Shown in pieces: positions 1-5,586 of a stretch of 6,999 nucleotides of DNA (position 1 is its first letter; the number at the start of each line of letters is the position of its first letter). The translations under genes and the position numbers were made by a program. Source of the DNA: Desulfomonile tiedjei (GTDB taxonomy: Bacteria; Desulfobacterota; Desulfomonilia; Desulfomonilales; Desulfomonilaceae); NCBI GenBank assembly GCA_020718965.1, contig DYRE01000002.1, positions 18,001-24,999 of the forward strand, given 5' to 3'. Under the pieces are notes generated by a model. That model worked only from the letters and a program-made list of their open reading frames with translations, searched no databases and was not told the DNA's origin.

Positions 1-632
1 GGGTTGTCTTCAACTTTAGCCCTGAGATGCTGGACGTGTACGTCTATAGTCCGACTACCGGTGTAGAGGTCACTTGTTTTCCACAAGGCATTACGAATTT
101 CGTCCCTTGTCACTGCTTTTCCAAGATTCCGCACAAAAAATAGCAGTAAACCAAACTCCTTAACAGTAAGATTGATCTTTGATCCATTTTTGAGAACTAT
201 TTTTTTCTTCGTATCAATCTCTATATTCGCAAAGTGGATTATTTCACTGGAAGGTATTTTACTAACGGAATGTCGCCGGAGGCACGCCTTGATTCGGGCG
301 GAAAGCTCAAGATAGTCAAAAGGCTTTACCAAATAATCATCAGCGCCGCACTCCAGTCCCAAAACCTTGTCAGCAATTCCGTCTCTGGCCGTTAACATGA
401 TGATTGGCACGTCGGAAAACTTTCTGATGGTCTCGCAGACTTTTATTCCATCGACATCAGGAAGAGAAAGATCAAGGATTATCAATTCAACTTGCCCTGA
501 TTTATCAAGCAGTTGCAATGTTTCACGACCTGAAGAAGCGACTAGGACAAAATAGCCATCAAGCTCAAGATTATCTTTTAGAATAACCTGAATGTCAGGG
601 TCATCGTCAACTATCAGAATTTGGTTTTGCAT
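1..632 (-). CDS. OmpR/PhoB-family response regulator (3' end beyond window)
   Basis: Cytoplasmic DNA-binding response regulator, read on the minus strand from the ATG at 632-630 for 210 codons until the window edge; about 15-20 C-terminal residues are probably missing. The N-terminal receiver domain (about residues 3-115) starts QILIVDDDPD, with acidic residues D9-D11, phosphoacceptor D54 (LIILDLSLPDVDG), switch T81 (MLTAR) and K103 (LVKPFD). The second half (about residues 130-210) is a winged-helix trans_reg_C domain, with a typical recognition-helix stretch SRTIDVHVQHLRAKV near its end. The start is fixed by the canonical receiver opening and a GGAAAA ribosome site at 640-635. It overlaps the kinase gene by 26 bases in another frame, so the two are likely translationally coupled. 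It is the natural candidate to bind the phased TTTAC repeats at 2405-2441, since OmpR-family regulators bind direct repeats about one helical turn apart. Family assignment is secure; targets are inferred. Confidence 0.95.
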   Translation of the reverse strand, partial: MQNQILIVDDDPDIQVILKDNLELDGYFVLVASSGRETLQLLDKSGQVELIILDLSLPDVDGIKVCETIRKFSDVPIIMLTARDGIADKVLGLECGADDYLVKPFDYLELSARIKACLRRHSVSKIPSSEIIHFANIEIDTKKKIVLKNGSKINLTVKEFGLLLFFVRNLGKAVTRDEIRNALWKTSDLYTGSRTIDVHVQHLRAKVEDN

Positions 633-2274
633 GGTTTTCCAATTCTCGAGGAACAGTGAAAAAGAATTTGCTGCCTGAACCGATTCGGCTTTCAACCCAG
701 ATTCTTCCGTGATGAGCTGTAATTAACGCCCTGCATATAGCCAATCCAATTCCTGATGAACCCTTTCTTGCGAAGGAATCCTTGGGAATAGGGGCTTGGT
801 AGAATTTCCGAAAGATAGCTTCTCTGTATTTTTCCTCAATTCCCGGCCCTTCATCATTTACTGAAATAATCGCCAGAGATTCATCCAGTGGTCCCGCCTT
901 AACCTGGATTGATCCATAGAACGGAGAATACCTTATCGCATTTGAAAAGAGATTTGTAAGAACCTGATAGATTCTATCCCTGTCAACATTGAGAATCAGT
1001 TCTTCCACATCAACCGAGAATTTGACTGATTTTTTCTGGGCTTCGGCCTCAACTGCGATAATGGAATCTTCCACCAATTGTCTTAGGGATGTATTCTCAA
1101 ATCTCAGTTCAAGATGACCGGATTCAATGCGTGAATAATCAAGCAGATCCACCACCAGTTTTATCAGGTGATCAGAATTGCGTTTTATTATGTTCAGATA
1201 TTTGGGATCGTTTATGGAGATCCTTTCAAGTATGTCGACAGCTCCCTTGATATTTGTCAGGGGAGTCCTGAATTCATGGGAAATGTCCGAGAAAAAGTCA
1301 GATTTTGCTGTATTTAATTGCTCGAGTTCTCTGTTCGCCTTTTCCAGATTTTCCTTGGTCTGATAGAAATCCTTTGTCGCTTCCCGTATCCTTTTTTCCA
1401 GTTGGCTATGTTCTTCTTTCAGCTTTTCGTCAATCAAATAACAGAAGTCGGAGATTTCTTTGAGTTCGTCTCCTGTCTTCGTGAGACCGTGGCCGTCCTT
1501 GTCCAGATGAATCCTGTCTATAGAAGACCTGATCTCCTTTATCCTTCTGAATAGTAGGGACCTTGTTGAAACAAACAGCAGTCCGATCAGGATCGCTCCA
1601 AAACCGAGAGTGCCTATGAAAAGTACAGCTCCACTTTTTTGAACAGCTTTTCTGGCTTCATCCATCGGTATGAAAATAGACAAGCAACCACCGATTTCTC
1701 CTGGGCTGTAGCCTTGTCCTGAATGACAGCTCAAACATTCTTCCGTAACATAAACGGGGGCTATGTATCTGAGAATGGGCTTAAAGCCGTCATATTCCAC
1801 CCGAAAGATTTCTTTTTCATCAGACTTCTGGAAAGTGTCAATAGCCTGACTTTCCAGTTCATCGGGCGCATTCTTCGGATTGAGGTAGTTAACGCTTGTC
1901 AGTTTGAAGTAATAGAGTCCATTTCGGGATGCGCGGTCTGACAGTTCGGTTGTTACTATGGAAGGGGTTATCTTCGTAAATATAGTTCCATCAGGTAACT
2001 TCAGGTCCGGATCATGTAAAAACGGGTTTGATTTAACACCATCACGTTTTTCACGTAAAAGCGATTCATGCTCAGCCACCCACTGTCTAGTGACCGCAAT
2101 CTGATTATAAAGAATTGTGGCCTGTCTTCGCACCTGCTCCATTATCTGATCTTCCTGGTTTTTCCAAAGCCAGAAAAACAAACACGTGAAAACAATCCCG
2201 ATTGCGGCCGAAGTCACCACCAGAAACTTCAGCGACAAATTTAGCCAGGAAAAAGACCAGAAACGGTTTGTCAC
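607..2274 (-). CDS. Membrane sensor histidine kinase with periplasmic heme-c Tll0287-like (DUF3365) domain
   Basis: 555-residue inner-membrane kinase starting at GTG (2274-2272); no in-frame ATG lies just upstream. Helix 1 spans about residues 14-37 and helix 2 about 216-236, enclosing a periplasmic domain of roughly 180 residues. That domain has Tll0287-like/DUF3365 character, including the LNPKNAPDE stretch and a CLSCH heme-c motif (C180, C183, H184). A HAMP-like linker and a coiled coil (about 280-325) follow. The HisKA H-box is SHEFRTPL with phosphorylated H333. The HATPase domain has N-box N441/N445, G1 box DEGPGI (474-479), F box FRKFYQ and G2 box GSSGIGLAI (505-513). It should autophosphorylate and pass phosphate to D54 of the overlapping regulator. 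A covalent heme on the periplasmic side suggests sensing of redox state or a heme ligand such as NO; the signal is inferred. It is divergent from the cytochrome operon, its probable target. Confidence 0.93.
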   Translation of the reverse strand: MTNRFWSFSWLNLSLKFLVVTSAAIGIVFTCLFFWLWKNQEDQIMEQVRRQATILYNQIAVTRQWVAEHESLLREKRDGVKSNPFLHDPDLKLPDGTIFTKITPSIVTTELSDRASRNGLYYFKLTSVNYLNPKNAPDELESQAIDTFQKSDEKEIFRVEYDGFKPILRYIAPVYVTEECLSCHSGQGYSPGEIGGCLSIFIPMDEARKAVQKSGAVLFIGTLGFGAILIGLLFVSTRSLLFRRIKEIRSSIDRIHLDKDGHGLTKTGDELKEISDFCYLIDEKLKEEHSQLEKRIREATKDFYQTKENLEKANRELEQLNTAKSDFFSDISHEFRTPLTNIKGAVDILERISINDPKYLNIIKRNSDHLIKLVVDLLDYSRIESGHLELRFENTSLRQLVEDSIIAVEAEAQKKSVKFSVDVEELILNVDRDRIYQVLTNLFSNAIRYSPFYGSIQVKAGPLDESLAIISVNDEGPGIEEKYREAIFRKFYQAPIPKDSFARKGSSGIGLAICRALITAHHGRIWVESRIGSGSKFFFTVPRELENHAKPNSDS

Positions 2275-2291
2275 CCTATTACACCCAGCGA

Positions 2292-2309
2292 AGTCATATT
2301 AGCATGACT
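2292..2309 (-). promoter_or_regulatory. Possible kinase promoter -10 embedded in an inverted repeat
   Basis: The arms AGTCAT (2292-2297) and ATGACT (2304-2309) form a 6-base inverted repeat with a 6-base centre. Read on the minus strand, the segment contains TGCTAATAT, an extended -10-like element (TAATAT at 2301-2296), about 22 bases before the kinase GTG. No convincing -35 is seen 16-18 bases further upstream. An operator overlapping the -10 would allow repression or autoregulation, but both readings rest on short matches. Confidence 0.3.
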
Positions 2310-2377
2310 AACATGAGAGAGATGTTACGTTCTTGACCCAAGTATTTCAACTGGTCAGTACCTGAAGTCTTTAAGAG

Positions 2378-2390
2378 GTTCCACTGGAAC
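2378..2390. repeat. 13-base inverted repeat upstream of the TTTAC array
   Basis: GTTCC-ACT-GGAAC is a perfect inverted repeat with 5-base arms and a 3-base centre, ending 14 bases before the first TTTAC repeat. It is too short and lacks a T-run to be a terminator. It could be a half-site pair for a dimeric regulator, or chance. Confidence 0.3.
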
Positions 2391-2404
2391 GAAGCGCTAA
2401 CAAA

Positions 2405-2441
2405 TTTACATCTTCTTTACATACTTTTACAACACCTTTAC
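2405..2441. promoter_or_regulatory. Four phased TTTAC/GTAAA direct repeats, putative response-regulator operator
   Basis: TTTAC occurs at 2405-2409, 2416-2420, 2426-2430 and 2437-2441, with start-to-start spacings of 11, 10 and 11 bases, so all four lie on one face of the helix. On the minus strand this is GTAAA-N6-GTAAA-N5-GTAAA-N6-GTAAA, resembling the known CpxR box (GTAAA, a spacer of about 5 bases, GTAAA) and the general tandem-repeat layout of OmpR/PhoB sites. The last repeat ends 12 bases before the -10-like hexamer, where a -35 would lie, as in PhoB-type activated promoters. The OmpR-family regulator encoded at 1-632 is the likely binder; binding itself is inferred. Confidence 0.65.
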
Positions 2442-2453
2442 CTAAATCTTAGT

Positions 2454-2459
2454 CATAAT
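2454..2459 (+). promoter_or_regulatory. Putative -10 element of the cytochrome operon
   Basis: CATAAT matches TATAAT at five of six positions. At 16-18 base spacing upstream there is no TTGACA-like -35 (AACACC at 17), and the phased TTTAC repeats occupy that region. This fits an activator-dependent promoter. Transcription would start near 2466, leaving a leader of about 130 bases. Confidence 0.45.
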
Positions 2460-2583
2460 AAAAATGGAGAAAAAGTGAGGCTTTCGTAAGAGGCAGGGAC
2501 GTCTTGTGTATTGTTAACAGGGGCTTTCCTGCAAGGGCCAGTCAGTCAAAAAAGAGCTTTTCGCCGCAAACATTACCGAGACA

Positions 2584-2588
2584 GGGAG
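2584..2588 (+). promoter_or_regulatory. Ribosome binding site that fixes the octaheme cytochrome start
   Basis: GGGAG lies 8 bases before the ATG at 2597. That ATG immediately begins a secretion signal, which supports it over the in-frame GTG at 2504. Confidence 0.8.
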
Positions 2589-2596
2589 TCGAAATT

Positions 2597-3958
2597 ATGA
2601 GAAGAGTCCTCATCCTGGTCGCAATTTCGGTTTTTATGTTATGCAACTTAAGTCACGGGGCTGTGAAGGTTGATCCAAAGCTTTATGGAGCTCCGGAAGG
2701 CCAAGTCTGCATAAAATGCCACGAGTTGAAAACCCCTGGCCTTTACAAGATGTGGAAATTGGGAAGGATGGGGCAGCAAGGAGTAAACTGTTACGATTGC
2801 CACAGAGCCGAAAAAAAGGTTGATCAGAAACCGGGGGACCCTGACGGTGTCGATCACCGTGGTTTCTGGATAGCCACCATAGTTAGTCCTAAGGACTGTT
2901 CCCGTTGCCACAAGGAGCAATTTGAACAACAACAGGGATCCCACCATGCAAAAGCTGCTGACATCCTGAATTCTCTGGACAATTACCTTGGCTCCGTTGT
3001 TGGTGGACCCGCTGCGGTAGCCAATGGCTGCCGCCAATGCCATGGGTCCAATGTAAAGGTACTCTCCGATGGCAAGTTGGACCCGTCTACCTGGCCAAAC
3101 ACCGGTATAGGTAGAATTAACCCTGATGGAAGCAAAGGCAGTTGCGCCGCTTGTCATACCCGTCATCGATTTTCAAAGGAACAGGCCAGACGTCCGGATG
3201 CATGCGGCAAATGTCATTTAGGTCCTGATCATCCCCAGAAAGAGGTTTATGAAGAATCAAAACACGGGATTCTCTACCAGGCTTTCAGGGACAAGCTAAA
3301 TATGGATCGAGACGAATGGGTTGTTGGAGTTGATTATCAGGATGCCGCAACGTGTGCGACATGCCACATGAGCGCAACGCCCAACCAGCAAGCCACGCAT
3401 GAAGTAGGCGCAAGAATTTCCTGGACGTTGAGACCCCCTGTTTCCAAAAAACTTACCGAATGGAAAGCCAAACGCGAACGTATGCAGGATGTTTGCCGTC
3501 AATGTCACGGCGACCTCATGGTGAATTCATTCTATACACAGTTTGATGATCTTGTGGATCTTTACAACAATAAGTTTGCTATCCCCGCCACAAATGTTCG
3601 CAATAAACTTATGGATCTGGGAAAAATATCCAAGGCTGATTTTGACGACAAGCTGGACTGGACATATTATGAATTGTGGCATCATGAGGGAAGAAGAGCC
3701 AGGCATGGCGCAGCAATGATGGGACCGGACTATACTTGGTGGCACGGACTTTATGAAGTTTCAAAGCATTTTTATTTATACTTCATTCCTGAAGTTGAAA
3801 AGATAATGGGCGGCAAGGACGCCGCGGCCCCAATCTTGAACGAGTATGTTCTAAAAAACCCAATGCACAAATGGTACAAAGAAGGGATGAGCAAGGAAGA
3901 TCTTCAGAAACTTGAACAGTTTTACCAACAGAGATATGGCGGAAAAGAAGCAAAATAG
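2597..3958 (+). CDS. Octaheme cytochrome c, hydroxylamine oxidoreductase (HAO) family
   Basis: 453-residue periplasmic multiheme enzyme with a signal peptide (about residues 1-21, MRRVLILVAISVF then a cut near SHG/AV). Eight CxxCH heme sites begin at C38, C65, C101, C145, C183, C203, C253 and C300. The order and surroundings follow the HAO family: heme 5 is followed by TRHRFS, heme 6 by GPDHPQ (D211-H212, matching the catalytic Asp-His pair of Nitrosomonas HAO) and then SKHG. Heme 4 (C145-H149) would be the catalytic P460-type position. The C-terminal HHEGRRARHG (362-371) and GPDYTWWHG (376-384) stretches contain Y379, which appears to match the heme-crosslinking tyrosine. Compared with Nitrosomonas HAO, it lacks about 60 N-terminal residues and the C-terminal membrane helix, and has about 28 extra residues between hemes 4 and 5. 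Family members oxidise hydroxylamine or hydrazine, or reduce nitrite or hydroxylamine to ammonium. With a quinol module downstream, a reductive role is favoured, but direction is not proven. Confidence 0.92.
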   Translation: MRRVLILVAISVFMLCNLSHGAVKVDPKLYGAPEGQVCIKCHELKTPGLYKMWKLGRMGQQGVNCYDCHRAEKKVDQKPGDPDGVDHRGFWIATIVSPKDCSRCHKEQFEQQQGSHHAKAADILNSLDNYLGSVVGGPAAVANGCRQCHGSNVKVLSDGKLDPSTWPNTGIGRINPDGSKGSCAACHTRHRFSKEQARRPDACGKCHLGPDHPQKEVYEESKHGILYQAFRDKLNMDRDEWVVGVDYQDAATCATCHMSATPNQQATHEVGARISWTLRPPVSKKLTEWKAKRERMQDVCRQCHGDLMVNSFYTQFDDLVDLYNNKFAIPATNVRNKLMDLGKISKADFDDKLDWTYYELWHHEGRRARHGAAMMGPDYTWWHGLYEVSKHFYLYFIPEVEKIMGGKDAAAPILNEYVLKNPMHKWYKEGMSKEDLQKLEQFYQQRYGGKEAK

Positions 3959-3993
3959 TCAAAAAACTAGTTGGCCATCTTTTTAAGGCGAAC

Positions 3994-4599
3994 ATGATGA
4001 CAAATAAAACTGTGATATGCCTGGTAGTGTTCACCGTAGCGGTCTTGTTTCAGGGAATCCAGATATATGGGACAGGCGAGTGCATGGCTCAGTCCCATCT
4101 TGACTCAGAGGAACCCTCAGAGAAAATTCAGGATTCCTCTGAGCAGGAATTCCCTGTGCCTCTGAAGCCCCTGTCTAAGACAATTTCACCGTGTAGGGCA
4201 TGTCACGGACCTGAAAAAGATTTCCCGGTCAATTTTAAGCGAAGGGAAGATCTTCTGGCGCATACGAACATCAAACTTAATCACGGTGGCGTTAGATTAT
4301 GGTGCCTCGATTGCCACAGTCCTGACAACCGCAACTTTTTGCTGCCATTGAGTGATGGAAAGGCGATAGATTTTGAACGCTCATACTTGCTCTGCGGTAA
4401 ATGCCATGGGACAAAATACAGGGATTGGAAATATGGCATTCATGGCAAAAGAACCGGGTCATGGAATGGGGTAAAAAACTATTATCTGTGCGTGACTTGC
4501 CATGATCCTCACTCGCCCCGTTTCAAGCCCATGGCCCCAATGCCTCCACCTGAAAAACCCTGGACGCCTAAAGATTCTGCTCAACCAAAACGATGGTGA
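3994..4599 (+). CDS. Periplasmic tetraheme cytochrome c, putative electron shuttle to the octaheme enzyme
   Basis: 201-residue exported protein. A hydrophobic signal segment (about residues 6-25) is followed by a likely cut near CMA/QSH, then an acidic linker (about 36-55). Four CxxCH sites begin at C67, C104, C134 and C166. Histidines outside these motifs at H90, H97, H150 and H173 give one candidate distal ligand per heme, so all four hemes may be bis-histidine electron-transfer hemes. The tail (about 178-201) is proline-rich (PMPPPEKPW) and may dock a partner. There is no retained membrane helix after the heme region, so it is not a typical NapC/NrfH quinol dehydrogenase. AAGG at 3985-3988 serves either tandem ATG (3994 or 3997). 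It lies 35 bases after the octaheme gene and 7 bases before the iron-sulfur gene, so it probably links the two. I do not recognise a named family beyond multiheme cytochrome c. Confidence 0.87.
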   Translation: MMTNKTVICLVVFTVAVLFQGIQIYGTGECMAQSHLDSEEPSEKIQDSSEQEFPVPLKPLSKTISPCRACHGPEKDFPVNFKRREDLLAHTNIKLNHGGVRLWCLDCHSPDNRNFLLPLSDGKAIDFERSYLLCGKCHGTKYRDWKYGIHGKRTGSWNGVKNYYLCVTCHDPHSPRFKPMAPMPPPEKPWTPKDSAQPKRW

Positions 4600-4606
4600 A
4601 CTAGTG

Positions 4607-5569
4607 ATGAGTGAAGAGAAAATCAAAGCCCCAGATCCAATCAGTGAACTAAAAGTTTCCTCCGATCCTGAGCCTTCTCAGGATAGTACAGAAGGAAGCG
4701 AATTGATCAATCGCCGGGGATTTGTGCAAGGGACTGTGGGGATGTTGGCAGCAATGGCGCTGGGATCTTGTTCCTGGCAAGAGTTTTTTCAGAATAATTT
4801 TCGCAGGATGACCAAAGAAGAGATTGAGCAAACGGTTGAGCGGCTTCAAGCTGAATACAAACAGAAATATGGAAAAGACTTTGTGGTCGACGCAGAGGGT
4901 CCTATCGATGGCACATTTTATGGGTATGCCCTTGACATCCAGAGATGTATAGGCTGCCGGAAGTGCGTCTACGCATGCGTTGAAGAGAACAACCAATCAC
5001 GGGACCCTCAGATTCAGTATATTCGAGTTCTTAGGTTCAAAGATGGGGATATGGACCTTGAGCATTCCACTATCTACTATGATCCCGAAGAAGTTCCGGA
5101 AAAAGGATATTATTACTTGCCGGTTCAATGCCAGCACTGCGAGAATCCTCCATGCACCAAGGTTTGTCCTGTTCAGGCCACGTGGACGGAACCTGATGGA
5201 ATAGTTGTCATCGACTATAACTGGTGCATCGGATGCCGCTATTGCATGGCCGCCTGTCCTTACATGGGAAGATGGTTTAACTTCGCTGACCCAGTCATTC
5301 CTCCGGATAAGATAAATGTGAATACCCACTATCTGGGTAACCGGCCCAGAATGAGAAATGTAGTTGAGAAATGCACATTTTGTATTCAAAGGGTTAGAAA
5401 GGGACGCTATCCAGCCTGTGTTGAAGCCTGTCCCGTAGGGGCTCGTAAATTTGGAAATCTATTGGACCCTAACAGCGAAATAAGTAGAATCATTCAGACT
5501 AAAAGAGTTTTCCGGCTTAAATCGGAACTAAATACACAGCCCAAGTTCTATTATTTTTTCTCGATTTAG
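4607..5569 (+). CDS. Tat-exported 4x[4Fe-4S] ferredoxin-like subunit (NrfC/DsrO/HybA type)
   Basis: 320-residue periplasmic electron-transfer subunit. After an unusually long 35-residue acidic n-region comes a twin-arginine signal, NRRGFVQG (R36-R37), and a hydrophobic stretch ending ALGSC55. C55 follows an LGS sequence that fits a lipobox, so it may be a Tat lipoprotein. A charged helix (about 69-90) precedes the cluster domain. Sixteen cysteines form four groups: C114/C117/C120/C124, C175/C178/C183/C187, C207/C210/C213/C217 and C256/C259/C271/C275, the standard DmsB/NrfC/DsrO pattern for four [4Fe-4S] clusters. These proteins relay electrons between a NrfD-like membrane partner and a periplasmic enzyme, and that partner is encoded 17 bases downstream. 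The ATG at 4607 is chosen because GGTGA (4595-4599) sits 7 bases upstream; a GTG directly before it (4604) is possible. An in-frame start at 4502 would sit inside the tetraheme gene and is unlikely. Confidence 0.92.
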   Translation: MSEEKIKAPDPISELKVSSDPEPSQDSTEGSELINRRGFVQGTVGMLAAMALGSCSWQEFFQNNFRRMTKEEIEQTVERLQAEYKQKYGKDFVVDAEGPIDGTFYGYALDIQRCIGCRKCVYACVEENNQSRDPQIQYIRVLRFKDGDMDLEHSTIYYDPEEVPEKGYYYLPVQCQHCENPPCTKVCPVQATWTEPDGIVVIDYNWCIGCRYCMAACPYMGRWFNFADPVIPPDKINVNTHYLGNRPRMRNVVEKCTFCIQRVRKGRYPACVEACPVGARKFGNLLDPNSEISRIIQTKRVFRLKSELNTQPKFYYFFSI

Positions 5570-5586
5570 GATTTTGAGAGGGCGTC

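Larger units (their letters stand above)
2275..2596. promoter_or_regulatory. Divergent intergenic control region
   Basis: 322 bases separate the minus-strand kinase/regulator pair from the plus-strand cytochrome operon, and I find no convincing gene here. Visible elements, left to right, are a short inverted repeat with a possible minus-strand -10 (2292-2309), a 13-base inverted repeat (2378-2390), four phased TTTAC repeats (2405-2441), a plus-strand -10-like hexamer (2454-2459), and a leader of about 130 bases ending in a good ribosome site (2584-2588). The AT-rich stretch 2400-2465 is the likely promoter core for the operon. Confidence 0.75.

Noticed and set aside
2384..2400. Sigma-54 promoter suggested by TGGAACGAAGCGC
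   Set aside because: The GG and GC elements are not 12 bases apart as a -24/-12 promoter requires.
2550..2561. AAAAG/CTTTT inverted repeat as a terminator
   Set aside because: The stem is AT-rich and only 5 bases, the T-run is short, and it lies in the leader of an apparently active operon.
2504..2596. Upstream in-frame GTG start for the octaheme cytochrome, with a purine-rich AGGCAGGG just before it
   Set aside because: It would place 31 mostly polar residues before a clean signal peptide and block normal Sec recognition; the ATG at 2597 has GGGAG at 8 bases.
2648..3166. Long open frame antisense to the octaheme gene
   Set aside because: It is the shadow of a gene with eight well-placed heme motifs; its translation shows no recognisable domain and no ribosome site was evident.
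3994..4599. NapC/NrfH-type quinol dehydrogenase
   Set aside because: Only a cleavable-looking signal segment is present; the heme domain lacks the NapC/NrfH arrangement, and a NrfD-like subunit supplies the quinone contact.
4502..4606. Upstream in-frame start for the iron-sulfur protein
   Set aside because: It lies within the tetraheme gene and would add 35 residues ahead of an already long Tat n-region; the ATG at 4607 follows the tetraheme stop with a GGTGA site.
4997..5389. Antisense open frame across the ferredoxin-like gene
   Set aside because: It overlaps the conserved cysteine clusters of the sense gene and its translation resembles no family I know.
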